Assembly: GCF_036884655.1 (NCBI RefSeq)
Contig: NC_088342.1
Span: 30,657,001 to 30,721,000, forward strand
Reading direction: 5' to 3'
Source of the DNA: Musa acuminata AAA Group
Lineage: Eukaryota; Streptophyta; Magnoliopsida; Zingiberales; Musaceae
Length of the DNA stretch: 64,000 bases
Positions 12,201 to 24,502 of the stretch are shown piece after piece. A program made the translations under genes and the position numbers. The notes under the pieces were generated by a model. It was not told where the DNA came from. It was given only the letters and a program-made list of their open reading frames with translations, and made no database searches. How positions within the stretch are numbered: position 1 is the stretch's first letter; each line of letters starts with the position of its first letter.

Positions 12201-14445
12201 CTCTTGATAGAATCCACATGATCAAAAGGAACAATGAATTCAGTTGGACACATCCTGTCAGAGTAACCACATGGAATAAATAAATAAATCAAGTATCCAA
12301 CGGGTTAGCACTACAATCAACAGAAGCTGCTTGAAAACTAATGAAATTTGCATCCCCTTTGGTAATTTCCCTCAATGCTCTAAATATGCATTGTAATTGC
12401 CTTATTGTGTGTGAAATAATGCATGTGACCATTATACATAGTCTACATACCGTGGTTTGTAGTAAACAGTAAACATGGTTCCAGTGTTGACAGCATGCCA
12501 TGCCGTAGCAAGGACACCCAAGTGCATACTGTGACTGGATATGACCGAGGATGGAACATTAGTCTGCTGTCTCAGTGCACGTCTCACACCAACACGCAGT
12601 TCGCTGTTTTCCCCTCTGCTTAACCATGGAACAATCACTTAGCACAAGACATAAAGAACTGAAAATGTCAGCATGGGTTTAACATGAACAGACCTTAGAA
12701 AGATGAAAGCATCCCGAGCAACAAGCCTTTTAGAACTAACAAAAACACTCCATCCACTTTGAAGCAGGTGTCTTCGTGGTTGACCTAGTTCAAAGACAAC
12801 AGAACAGATTATTAAGTCTGTGGCAAACTAGCTAGAGCGAAGAACATAACCAGAAAAAGATGTAGTTAGCTTTCAGGTTCAGCATATAGAACTCCCAAAA
12901 AGAAACATGTTATGGTGATTTCATTTGCAATCAACAAGTCTAGCTCATCTGAGAACAAAGATTAGCCACCTACAGGAAATAGGCAAAAGAGCACCATTTA
13001 TGAGCCAACATTAAGGAATTTAACATTGTAGTCTGCACATTTTCAACTAGTTAAGAACCACAATCATTTGGTCGTCAAGACTGGCAAAAAAGTCCATTCA
13101 AACATTTAAACAACACAAGAACTACGACCTTTAAAACCATAAGATCCAGAAAGGACAGAGAGATTCCCATAAATTCAAGGAAAAATCCATATACGAAGGC
13201 CTGTCAAGTTATAATATTGGCTTACCGCGAAAGATGTGTCGGAAATGCCATTCCACTCCATGCAAATCCTTTGCCACCAACTCTTGACTAGGCGGCTGCT
13301 GACTCATATCCTGATCACTATCCAGATATTCAACAAAAGGCAAAACCTTCCACAGGAACGAGAAAAGCAGACTAAAAATCTGACCAGTGGAGGAAGGCAC
13401 TCATCAGCATGCCGTCTTAGCACTGAGAATCCACCGTGAGTGCTCGTGTCCGACGCGGTCAGCGTCTTGCAGAAGGAATACACATGAGGCCGTGGCGGTG
13501 GCGGTGCAAGTGTCTCCTTCTCCACGGTATTCTCGTCCTGCTTAAATGCCACCACTCGTGTTGTATTTTTTCAACAAAGAAGGAATCTACGTTCCCATCT
13601 ATCTCAAGTAACATCCACAGCGAGCAAAACCAGAAGTACCCAAAATGCTTGGGCCTTGAAGACATACCTTTGGATCCGGAAGCAACGTTATCTGAGCATA
13701 TACCTCGTCAGTGTCCGGCTCGGCCTATCAACCAAGAAATACCCTCCAAAGATTAGAACGGAATACAAGGAAGACGATTACTGCAAAAGATGGGTGTTCG
13801 ACGAAGAGCACCTTCAGGTGGACATTCATAACCCGGCAAAGGATCTTCCATGGAAGGTTATAGACCGGCATCTGCTGGTCTGCTACCTGATTCGTTGAGG
13901 CTTCTACCTAAAACACCACAACAGACCAGCAAAAATGGAGATAACGAGAACCTTCACGAAAACGCGAACGGAAAGTGATGCACCCAAAACGTCAAGGGGG
14001 AAACCCCCCAAGCAACGGTGATTTTTAGGTGGAATTCGGGCACATATGAGTTTTGCCAAGACTCCCGCATCTCACCTGCTCCACATGCCCCTGCGGGAAG
14101 TAGAAGACCTTCTCCCCCATTCTGGGAATCGTCACCAGAGGGCCGGCGCAAGCGTGCCATAGTTCCGTGTACAACGCATCCTCCGAATCTGCAAGTGAAA
14201 CCACACTGAAGTCAAAACCTAACCGAAAACCCTACAAATAGAGAGCCAGCGCAACTGCCTTCGGCCACCGCCAGAGAACCGGCCAGGAACCTACCTTTTC
14301 GGACGGCTGCGCTGCCGGAGAGCCCCAGGCTCCTTTCCTCATCGTCATCCCTCATAGGGGCTGCCTCGTGCGGCTCGCTGCACCCCGACGACAAGCCCTC
14401 CCCTCGTCCTCTACTACCCTTCACCGACACCTCCGACGACGCCAT
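9274..14445 (-). CDS. ARF2-like: Auxin response factor, ARF2-like, 15 coding exons
   Basis: Coding exons (minus order): 14445-14295, 14188-14076, 13907-13812, 13724-13668, 13537-13385, 13310-13226, 12784-12694, 12615-12451, 12254-12138, 12030-11955, 11881-11713, 11637-10847, 10122-9932, 9845-9651, 9337-9274. They sum to 2514 bases, 837 aa, with all phases consistent and no internal stop. ATG is at 14445. [15 protein letters not shown] (from ~55) opens the dimerisation part. The B3 DNA-binding domain (~155-261) has [18 protein letters not shown] and [12 protein letters not shown], contacts for TGTCTC-type auxin elements. The ARF domain ends near 368. The middle region has RPKRPR and KLFG (637-640), as in repressor-class ARFs. 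A PB1 domain (~689-790) has Lys691 and the acidic D738-x-E740-x-D742 face for ARF/Aux-IAA pairing. It acts in the nucleus. The exon 12 donor is GC, not GT. ARF2 clade is likely; orthology needs a tree. Confidence 0.93.
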
Positions 14446-14830
14446 CAAACCACACCGAATTCACCAGCACCCAGCGCAACTCGTCAATTGTCACAGACAC
14501 CGATGATCCGACCAACTCAACCCATCGTAAACCCTAAACTGAAACCCGGAACGCCTCCAGATCCAACCCTATCAGATCCCCTTCAAAACACGAAAAATCC
14601 TAATTCGGCGAAACCACTTCAAATCCCTCAAGAAACCCCTAAATTTCTCACTCTCACTCGCCCTTCTCCGACAATCGTTTCTCCTCAGCCTTAAACTCTC
14701 TCTATAACTCCGTCTCTCACCCCTTTTCTTTTGAGCATAGAGAGAGCTCGGAAGCGGCGAGAGAGAGAGAGAGAGACAGGGAGCCTCGTACTGTCGACGA
14801 ACAGTGCTTGCCCGGATCTTATTCAACATT
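14446..14830 (-). promoter_or_regulatory. Probable ARF 5' leader with CT-rich tract and upstream ATGs
   Basis: In minus sense the DNA before the ATG carries a CT-repeat (GA on the plus strand at 14759-14776), typical of monocot 5' leaders. An ATG at 14829 opens an 85-codon frame ending at 14572, and another short ATG frame starts near 14738. If transcription begins upstream of these, they would be uORFs that could lower ARF translation, as known for other ARF mRNAs. The transcription start is unknown, so this is conditional. Confidence 0.4.
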
Positions 14831-16270
14831 CCAGGTGCTACCTACTGCTTACATACTGTTTGAAGGGAGTCCGGAAAGGGACCCACGAAAACAAAGGTGT
14901 CAGATCTAATTGGATTTAATTTTTGCAATTGGAATTGCACTGGATCATTCCGTACCTTAACTCGGGTCAAATGCCGGAGCAATCATTTCAACCATGGTCA
15001 ATTCCCCAACTGGCGCCGGGTAGGGCGGAGGCCGTCAAGTTGCCGTTAGACGGCCACCTATCTCGAAATGGAAATACTTGACGGCGTTGGTCTTTCCCGG
15101 CTCGCCTTCGGATGGCTCCCGTGTCGTGCTATTAACGGACAGCGCCCTAAAAATTAAAAAGCCTTTCCCTCCCGATTTATTAAACGAAAAGCTTTCCTCT
15201 TCTATTTCGTGCTACTGTGGTCCCCGTTTCCACGGATAGAAACGTGTAGCAGGACTATTGGTCAAGCTCGGGCCCATCTGAGTGCACTATTGGAAGGCCA
15301 GCCGGTATCTGGAGGTGACCGTAACGCCTCCCACGATGGCGCCGTTACGCCCTCCCGCACCACGTTTCGATACGTTACTCGTCCCTGATTACGGCCTCCT
15401 TCCCCATGCCCGGGTTTAGCTGTCTCGGAACGAACAGCAGTCAACCGACAACGGAACGTGGCCCCATCTGATTGCCGCCGCGCAGGACCATTTGGATGTA
15501 AACACTGGTTGAAGATGCGGTCTGCTATGTTGTCCATACAGCGAATCTCGAAACCGTTGAGCGTGTTCCGAAATCAGTTGAGTTCGACGACTCTGGAGAA
15601 GTTTGCCCATCGGAACTTGATGATGCGATATCCACCGTCCATATGGGGAGAGGGTAGAAAAGGTCGGTGGATGTTGGGTGGTAAGGCAGGTAATCAAACA
15701 AAAACGACAATTGGTTCAAGTTTTCCGCAGCAGTGGTGGTCGGAAATGCGAGCCCCTGATAGCCGTGGCTCGTGGATGTCCGCTCAGCGAGGCGGGTCCC
15801 GCCCGTGCGCCTCCCGTACCCGACAACTCTCCCGCCCCTGCCAAGCAAAGTGGACCCCGCCCCCGCCCCCGGGTAATTGGACACGCCCTCGTCGGCCCCT
15901 TAGTAAACCGGCCCACGGGAACCCCTAGGGTTGGTCAGAATCACTTTTCGTACGCCTTTAGCGCTGCCGGTCCCCCACCGGAATGTGGGCCCCTTTTCTT
16001 TGACCAATAACAGGGAGGATACTTGAAAAGGGTAAAAAATGGTCTCCCGACGAGCAAGTCCGGGTGGGTCCCGGGACTAAACTGCGAAAAGCCTGCTCGC
16101 CCCACCAAGCCGTCCAGAACTCGCCACGTCAGCTCATGCCCAATCACCATTCGAAACGTTTAATTTTGGGACCCGTCGGTTTTACGCGCCAGCCGTCACA
16201 TGGGAAGGAAGCGAGGGCAGTCCACGTCACACGGGAGGACGCGAGCAAACAGCTGCGGCGCGAGTGATCC
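14831..16270. other. GC-rich, CpG-rich region upstream of the ARF gene
   Basis: Base composition is clearly more GC-rich than the surrounding spacer, especially 15780-15920 with C-rich blocks such as CCCCGCCCCCGCCCCCGGG. CCACGTCA-type bZIP/G-box-like words occur near 16123 and 16220. Open frames exist on both strands but none resembles a known protein. It is best read as ARF promoter and CpG-rich spacer. Confidence 0.4.
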
Positions 16271-18222
16271 TGCTCGTAATCACGAAACAACGAACAGAAT
16301 TCGCATGGATATTCGTGTCTTCCATCACAAACATCTTCTGATCTTTAGCTTCACGTTCCATGGTCAAAAAGAGGATTTCGATTAAAAAGGCCTTATTATT
16401 TTGAATTAGGTAGCAACATGATGGTCATATGTTTCTTGGCAATTATTTTAATCACGTTGACAAAGAAGGGGTATGATTTGACCAACCAATACAATAAATA
16501 TATATCGGGTAAGGTAGAAATAAGCATATTTGGTCAAACCACTATAATCAAATTGTCTATTCTGTCTTCGTCATATTTATACTATAAAACAACAGAAAAC
16601 GCTGCCTGACTGCATTCAACCTGGGATCATCCAAAAAGAACATGCGTATAAACCTGCATGCATGTTTATAATTGGGAAAGGTATAACTACTATTTACTTT
16701 TGATTGGGATGTACAGGGAATTCTGGTTCTGATTATTTTCGGATGAATATTAAGAAATAGCATGAATACTATGTCAAGAAAAATTGCTATTAATAAACAA
16801 AGAATCAAGGTGAAGCATGGAATATGTTCAAAAATATATTATGATGTGCTAAAAAATTATTAGAATGATACTTATTAGAAAAAATATAAATATTTTAATT
16901 ATTAAGCCAGGTTGCTCTTTTCCAATGAGTTTAAAAACTTTGCGAACTCGTTTCCTGGTCTAATTCAATCAGGCCTGCACCCACGTGACATGATAAATAT
17001 GATTCGAGCATAAAAATACACCGTAATAACAAAGAAAAATTCGATTGTTTTCTTTTTTTTTTCCTATTATTGTTTCCCTCGATTGGTGGGATTTTTGTTG
17101 TTTCCTTGCATGATAATTTGAATCTAAAATTATATGTTGGTTAAATTTTAAAAGATTTCTTATTTGTATCGTATCTATGATCAAGCCATCTGTTTTATAA
17201 TGAGGAAAAAAATCGAAACAACAAAGTAAATGGGTTGAATATTCAGATAATAATTAACTCATTTAGTTTTCATTATGAAAATGGTCATATTCAACTCATT
17301 ATCATTTTTTTTAAAGAATCAGTAATATTAATATACTTAATTAAAAATAAATAAGTTGTAGGATAATAAATATTATATAAAGTGTAAGTTAGCATCATTA
17401 AAACTTTCAAAATATTTTTTTTATGAACATTCCAAATATAAATTTATAGATAATTTACCAAAAAAAATCTAGTATTGAGCCTTTATCATATGATGCCCTC
17501 ATAATTGGTTTTTACAAAGTAGTGCTATTTTTTAAAAAAATATTAATAATATCTTTGAATCGAGTTATTTCAAATCACATATCCACGGGGCAGTTCAATC
17601 TAATAAAGGCATCAGGATTTGGATTCAATCAATTTGGATTTACTCGGATCCAATTACAATGGATTGGGTTAATTTGTAAACTAGTATAACTTGAGTGTAA
17701 TTAAGGTATTTTAATCAAATCAATACAAATTTCTTCAAGACTATTAATATATGATTCTAAAATATTTAATATTTTTATTTTTATAATTTTAGGGTGAATA
17801 ATTTTTTTTAATATGATATTTTTATGTTCAATCGATAATTGAGTATAACTCATTAAATTTTTATCAAATCTATCCAAAATTTTCTAGAACTATTAAGGTG
17901 AGATAATAACATATTTAATATTAAAATTTTATTTTGTATGGAATTAGAGTATAATTTTTTAAATATGATATTTTTTAGTGTAACTCTTTAAACTTCTTTA
18001 TAAGTAACAGGGTGAGATGCTAATATGCTTAGAATCACCTTTTTTTTTTTTTGTATGAATTTAGAGTGATTAATTTTTGAAATAGGGTATTCTATATTGA
18101 ATTTGTAACTAAGTATAACTTGAGTATAATTTGAATTAATTTTTATCAAATCAATCTAAACTTATCTGGAACTACTAACATATTATTATAAGATGTATAG
18201 TATCATTTTTTTAATTTAAATT
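16271..18222. other. AT-rich spacer without recognisable genes
   Basis: This is low-complexity AT-rich DNA with stops in every frame. Between about 17590 and 18190 related phrases recur (AGTATAACT, TTTTTATCAAATC, GAACTATTAA/GAACTACTAA), which suggests an old decayed repeat, but I cannot name it. Confidence 0.5.
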
Positions 18223-20462
18223 ATGTGAGTGATGACATATGTGATATGCTACACAGTTGTTTTGGTTATTATTATTATCATTATATTTTCTTACTTTATA
18301 TTATCTGATTGATATATTATGATTTCTATAAATTTGTGTAATGAAAATTGGATCATGATGAGATCATGATAATAAGACCAATTCACTTGTAAACAAGATA
18401 CGAAATATTTTCGGTCATAAGTTACTCGAAAGGGATATTGAGATAATCGAAGAGATCGGTGTACTATATACTCGTATATATGATGGAGGAAATTGGTCTC
18501 ATAGTTGCTTGTGTGGGGACACTAAGAATTTAGTGTAGGTGCTCATTGGAGAATGAGTTTACTGAATGATCTGCTCACGGAATGCTGGATGGTTAATGAT
18601 ACCTCATCGTTAAACGATAGTTTCGTGGTCCCAATTATATATCTGGTCCTTAGACTTGAGACGCTAAGAATGCTCTATATGAGTAATATGAGTTGAATCT
18701 CATATTTTGATGATGAAACCAATTGATAGAGTTTGTGATCTAATTTGCGTTTTGAGTGACGTAGGACTAGCTTGAAGAGACAATTAAAGTAAGAAGAATC
18801 AATGTTAGGCCGGAGTGGAACATGTTAGAAGATTGGACGTCGAGTTGGAGAATTAGTTGATGTGTCGGCAGAAGACTTCGTGCCATGAGTTTGGGCATCA
18901 AGCCTAGAAGAGCGGACATTGCGTCAAGAAGATCAGAGTTGTAGAGGCCTAACATGCCGATTAGGCAAAGGCTGCAAAAGAGGACGATGTGTCAAAGGAT
19001 TGGATGAAGCACCGATGAACCAATAACATGTTGAACAACTTGTGATTAATGCTTTATAATAATTATCTAGATCGAAGTAGTTTTAAATTGTAATTGGGTT
19101 GGAATTAGACCAACTCAATTAGGGGCCAATTAGGCCTATGTTGGGGCTGTTTTGGGCCAAGAGAAAGGCCCATTCAATGACCCAAAAGTTGGGTCATGCG
19201 ATGGCACCACCAGTCCAAGCAGTGGCACCGCCAAAGGTTCAATCTCCAAGACACAATCTCTGAAACTATATCAAGTGGTGGTACCGCCTAGTGTCAGGCG
19301 GTAGTACCATCCACACACAGTCTCCAAGACTATGTCAAGCGGTGGTACTGCTAGACTGGGTGGTGGTACCGCCTAGTGTTAGTGTTGCAGGCGGTGGTAC
19401 CGCCAACACCCCCGAAATCCAAGATGAGATTTTTTTTTGTTCCATTTTTGAAGTCATTTGGGGTCTATAAATATCCCAACTATTCCTACATGGAGAAACA
19501 CGAATTAGAGCAGAAAGGGGTTATTATTTTGGGTTATAAATTTGCTAAATGTCCTCCTCCTCCCTTTCTAGTTTTGAGATCATTTAAGACAGGTGTGAGG
19601 CTTGTAAGGGTTATCTCCTAAACTCGTGAAAAGGAGAAAGAGTGTAAGAGGGTAGTTAATCTTTGCCTATTGAAGGAAGGTCGGTAGTGGAAGCTGGTGG
19701 TCTCGAGTGAAAAGGAATCAGGAGTGGATGTAGTTCACGACGATTGAACCACTATAAATTGGTTTACATTTCTATTTTGCTGTTTACCTTTATTGTAAAC
19801 TGCTTTACTTTCTCATTACTTGAGTTGCACACTCTTACGAACGTTTTCAAAGTTAAACACTCCTTAATACGGTTTTATCGTATGAAGATTTTTGACTCGA
19901 TGTAATTTTTACGTTCGCACTAATTCACCCTCCTCTTAGTGTCAACTTGATCCTAACACTATGCTCTTTGAAGTCGGACTTATAGATCTGAAAGTTTTAG
20001 ATATGGCATAATCGATCATCGAGAGTGGTAACCAATCTTACATGGGCAATTAAGTACCAATAGAAGATTATCCACTCTAGGTGGAATGTCTGATATGTTC
20101 TCGCTCAATCAAATTCCTAGCTAGGGTCATTCAGATTGAGAGAGAAGAAGGTCTTCCAGAAAATCCGATTAGAGCGAGACTCGAGTAGATTCTGTATGGG
20201 CCTGATAGCATCATGTCTGCTATACGGTCTCTAGAATATTAGATAGATGAGGGACTATAGATACATAGTAACTAAGGGTAAATAGGTCTAATAGATTAGA
20301 TCCCCCTTACCGTCTAGGGACTATAACGTAGTGGCATAGTATGTCCATAGTTGATGAGTTAAGTGCATTATCATAGGATGATAATTCATTAAATTAGAAG
20401 GAGTTCTGAGTCAGAAGAAGTTCTAATAAGTGCAACTCATGACCAACTTGGTATTGGGCCTT
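18223..20462 (+). mobile_element. Old Tork/Angela-type copia G: 5' LTR, split by a solo LTR
   Basis: 18223-18690 and 19964-20462 together match, in order and in reverse complement, the LTR of copia F at 56036-57530. Shared phrases include GTGAGTGATG, GATCATGATGAGATCA, GTGCTCATTGGAGAATGAG, GGAATGCTGGAT, GGTCCTTAGACTTGAGAC, GTCATTC-G-TTGAGAGAG and GTTAGAAGGAGTTCTGA. The first ~33 and last several hundred bases of the LTR are missing. Many substitutions and indels mark this as a much older copy than F. The gap is exactly the SIRE solo LTR at 18691-19958. Confidence 0.82.
18691..19958 (+). mobile_element. SIRE/Maximus-like solo LTR with target duplication
   Basis: The sequence starts AGTTGAATCTC (first base mutated from TG) and ends GATCCTAACA, matching the ends of the SIRE LTRs elsewhere in the window. 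It is flanked by ATATG (18686-18690) and CTATG (19959-19963), a 5-bp target duplication with one change. Around 19200-19410 it holds GGTGGTACCGCC palindromic words, and near 19452 the TATAAATATCCC promoter-like core. No internal sequence remains, so it is the product of LTR-LTR recombination. Confidence 0.85.
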
Positions 20463-20477
20463 TTGAGTCAGAAAGAG

Positions 20478-21173
20478 TTCTATCATTTCTCCCCTTTTGT
20501 CATAAAAAAAAGGAGAATCATTCAATAATACAAGTGTTTTAAACTATTCAAGTAAGTTTTACACCAATTTATCCAAGCTAGAAAATTTGTGAATTGAGAA
20601 GTTAAGCAAAAGCTTTGCAAGATAACTCTTTTTGCTTTTTGAAATGGGCAAGCTAACATTATTGCTTTAGATGTGCTAGCACTTTTTGGTGCAAGTTTCT
20701 TTCTTCCTTTTATCATAAGAATAAGGAGAAAAGGAAGAAGAGTAAGCAAGGAATTCATTCTTCATAAGAAAATTCAAGAATCAAATTAATTAAAGGATTT
20801 AAACAAAATCAAATAAATAAGTTTCATTGAATCAAGCTTCTACTATCACGAAGAGAGGATTCATCAAAAAGATAAAAGTGTGCATACTAAATCTTGTTTC
20901 TAGTAAATAGAACGAAGAAGGATGCATAGAAATTAATTATCGCATAAAAGATCAAGTTATTAATCCAAATATCCATACTCTTTCTTTGCAAATAGTAGGA
21001 GGAAGGACTTATGATCATCACATGAAAAATCAAGTTATGAATACCAAAAGTCCATGAATTGAACCTTTTCTTTTGTGAATTGCAAGATGAATGAATGAAG
21101 AAAACGATCTCGATTTAAAAAGAAAACTCAAGTTACAAAAACTCGAGAAATCCGAAAAGTATACAAGAGGCAC
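20478..21173 (-). other. Element B 3' non-coding region
   Basis: AT-rich, without open frames. At its far end is CTCCCCTTTTGTCAT...AAAGGAGAA (plus strand), the same polypurine-like motif that recurs upstream of the LTR in the other SIRE copies here, for example at 38751 and 53104. No other feature is seen. Confidence 0.6.
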
Positions 21174-21830
21174 TCATGCATTTGAAATATTTAATATGCC
21201 TAATTCTCTTCTAATAAAATCAAATTGTTCCTCATTCAATGGTTTTATAAAAATATCTGCTAATTGATGCTTTATATCAATAAATTCTAAAGATATATCA
21301 TAATTATTAACATGATATCTGATAAAATGATGTCTAATGTCAATACGTTTAGTTCTAGAGTGTTGAATGTAATTCCTGGTTAAACATATTCCACTAGTGT
21401 TATCGCATTTTATAGGGATGTTTTTCAAGTGAATTTCATAATTTTCTAAAGTGTTTTTCATCCATATAACTTGCACACAATATGCGCCTGTTGCTATATA
21501 CTCATCTTCGATTGTAGATAATGCAACCGAGTTTTGTTTCTTGGAAGACTAAGAGATAAGTGCGTGACCTAAGAATCGACATGTTTCGGATATGCTTTTT
21601 CTATCTATTTGACAACTAGTAAAATCAACATCGGCATAAGCAAGTAACTCAAAGTTTTTGGAATTTGGATACCATAGTCCTAGATTAGGAGTTTCTTTTG
21701 GATATCTAAAAATTCTTTTAACAGCTTTTAAGTGAGATTGCCTAGGATTAGATTGAAATTTAGCACATAGTCCAACACTAAATATGATATCAGGTCTAGT
21801 TGTTGTGAGATATAATAAACTACCTATCAT
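21174..21830 (-). pseudogene. SIRE RNase H domain, frameshifted
   Basis: Two frames cover it. The upstream part (21549-21830) has GSLLYLTTTRPDIIF and AYADVDF, where the first RNase H aspartate lies. The downstream part (21174-21476) has CDNTSGICL, RHHFIRYHV and the LADIFIKPL end. Stops and a frame change separate them. In the living family this domain removes RNA from the RNA/DNA hybrid during reverse transcription. Confidence 0.85.
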
Positions 21831-21839
21831 ACCTCTATA

Positions 21840-22560
21840 AGTCTTTTAATCAAAACATTCTCCATTAGTGTCCATATCTAGTTTTGTAGAAGTGCTCATT
21901 GGTGTATTAATAGCTTTAGCACTATCCATATTAAATCGTTTCAATAGATCTAAAGCATATTTAGTCTAACTAATAAAAATTCCATCATTTAGTTGTTTAA
22001 TTTGTAATCCTAAAAAAAAGTTAATTCGCTCATTAAGCTTATTTCAAACACTTGACTCATACTTTTGGCAAACGATTCACACAAAGATTCACTTGAAGAA
22101 CCGAAAATGATATCATCAACATAAATTTGGATAATGAGAAAATTATTTTTAAAATATTTAATAAACAATGTAGTATCGACGTTGTCTTTCATAAAATTAT
22201 TTTGAATAAGGAAAGAACTAAGCATTTCATACCAAGTCGTAGGGGTTTCTTTAATCCATAGAGAGCCTTAGTCAACTTAAACACATGATTCAAAAAAGTT
22301 AGCATTATCAAATATGGGAGGTTGTTCAATATAAACTTCTTTGAAAATAAAGACATTAAGAAAAATACTTTTGACATCCATTTGAAATAACTTAAAATTA
22401 TTATAACTAGCATAGGCAAGGAGAATCCTTTTGGCTTCAAGTCTAGCCACATGAGCGAAGGTTTCTTCATAATCGGTACCTTCTTCTTGGTTGAAACATT
22501 TGCCCACTAATCTAGCTTTGTTTTTAACCGCGATACCAAGTTAATCTTGCTTGTTTCTAA
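21840..22560 (-). pseudogene. SIRE reverse transcriptase domain, broken
   Basis: The open pieces are 22277-22507 (EEGTDYEETFAHVARLEA, the start of the fingers/palm) and 22010-22225, which contains IYVDDIIFGS, the YVDD catalytic motif. The pieces lie in different frames, with further stops between 21831 and 22009. The order and the DYEETFAHVARLEA phrase are typical of Ty1/copia polymerase. The aspartates of YVDD survive but the frame does not. Confidence 0.87.
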
Positions 22561-22835
22561 AAACCCATTTAGTACCAATTACTAAATGGTCACTAGGTCT
22601 AGGAACAATCTTTCGTACCTCATTTCTCTTAAATTGATTTAACTTCTCATGTATTGCAAAGACCCATGAATCATCTTTCAAGGCTTCATCAATGCATTTT
22701 GGTTCAATTTGAGATAAAGACTATATTAGCATAAAAATTCTTAAATGAAGAGCGAGTTTAAACACCTTTTGATGTATCTCCAATGATTAGCTCTTTAGGA
22801 TGAGTATCTACATACTTCTAATCCTTAGGTAAGGA

Positions 22836-23955
22836 TTATTTGGAAGAAGATATATCTAAGTCGCTTGAGGGAGGAAAGTTTTTATTCAAATTTAAAACAT
22901 CAAAATTATTTTTCTTAAATTCGGGAAGCTCATTAAAGACAATATGGATAGATTCCTCTATAACCAAAGTTCTTTTATTAAAGACACGAAAAGTTTTAGA
23001 CATAGAGGAATAAAAAAAAAAAATGCCTTCATCGGATTTTGCATCAAATTTTTCTAAGGCATCTTTTTCATTTAAAACAAAACATTTATAACCGAAAACT
23101 TTAAAATATGAAATATTGTGTTTTTTGTTGTTCCATAATTCATAGAGAGTTTTGGAGAGCAATGGTCTTATGAGAACCTTATTTATGACAAGCATGTCGC
23201 GTTAATGGTTTCGACCCAAAAATATTTAGGTAGGCTATGTTCGTTTAACATAATTCTTGCCATTTCTAGTAAGCTTCTATTTTTTCTTTCAACTATTCCA
23301 TTTTGTTATAGGTTTCTTGGAGTAGAAAAATTATGATTGTACCCATTTGTTTCACAAAAGTTTTGAAAATCACTATTTTGAAACTCACCACCGTGATCAT
23401 TACATATAAATGCAATCATAAAGCCTTTTTCATTTTGAACAAGTTTATAAAATTTTAAAAAATACTTCAAACAATCACTTTTGTGTGCCAAGAAGTATGT
23501 CCAAGTGTATCTACTATAATCATTAACAATTACAAAGGCGTATTTGCTACCTCATAGGCTTGTTGTATTAATTAATCCAAATAAATCCATATGGATAAAT
23601 TACAATAGTCTAGAGGTGCTTATTTAATATTTGACTTGAAACTACCTTTTATTTGCTTTCCGAGTTGATATGCATAACACACTTTATCTTTGATAAACTT
23701 GATGCTAGGGATTCCTCTTATTAGTTCTCTAGATGAAATTTGAGAGATTAGTTTCTTGCTAGCATGATCTAACCTCCTATACCAATGCCAAGCATCATCT
23801 CTTAAAATTGAAAAGCACATTTCATTACAAAGATCGTCAATGTCAATAGTATATATGTTATTATGTTTTAAGACAATCATAAATGTATTTTTGTATGGTC
23901 TCTCAACAATGCAAACATTAGATTCAAATCTTATGATATATCCTCTATCACACAA
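22836..23955 (-). pseudogene. SIRE integrase region, broken
   Basis: The GAG-pre-integrase zinc-binding part (23620-23955) shows HWYRRLDHASKKLI and then CYAYQLGKQ; the second cysteine of the HHCC set is Tyr. The catalytic core piece (23306-23491) has CNDHGGEFQN with the second DDE aspartate. The C-terminal piece (22836-23195) has LYELWNNKKHNISYFKVFGYKCF, the usual copia integrase tail. Several stops separate the pieces. Confidence 0.85.
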
Positions 23956-24170
23956 TTAACTAATGCTTAGAAGATTATGCTTTAAACCATCTACTAATAA
24001 CATATCTTCAATCAAGAGATTTGATTTATTACTTATGGTTCCTTTGCCAATTATTTTACCTCTATTATTGTCTCCGAAGGTGACAAACCCTTCGTCTTGG
24101 CTAATGAGCTTAGAGAATTGAGTTGAATCTCCAGTCATATGCCTTGAGCATCCACTATCAAGGTACCATC
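23956..24170 (-). pseudogene. SIRE aspartic protease remnant
   Basis: Minus-sense translation gives WYLDSGCSRHMTGD near 24160, with the DSG catalytic triad of retroviral-type aspartic proteases, followed by FVTFGDNNRGKIIGKG and ending LKHNLLSIS. The DSG core is intact; the reading frame is closed upstream and downstream by stops. Confidence 0.8.
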
Positions 24171-24502
24171 TCGTGCTCTAGTTTGTAATTGTAAATATAT
24201 CTATAAGAAATGTGATTTTCTTTTAGGTACCCATTTAACTTTAGATGCCTTATCATTTTGCATTTTATAATTTATGGTTCCTTTAGGGACCCAAATTAGC
24301 TTATATGGACTATACCTCTTAAATAGACATTTATGAGCATAATGTTTAAATTTGTAATAAAAGTTGTATTTGTTTGGTGAGTGTTACTCACAAAGCCTTC
24401 AACAAAGATGGTTGGCTTTTGGTGAGTGTTACTCACAAAGCCGATTCCATCTCTTCTATGAACATGATCCTTTTTTGCAAGGATCATGTTTAAAGATTTG
24501 CT

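Noticed and set aside
15416..15928. Overlapping long frames on both strands in the GC-rich region
   Set aside because: High GC removes stop codons on both strands. No domain, start context or splice pattern supports a gene.
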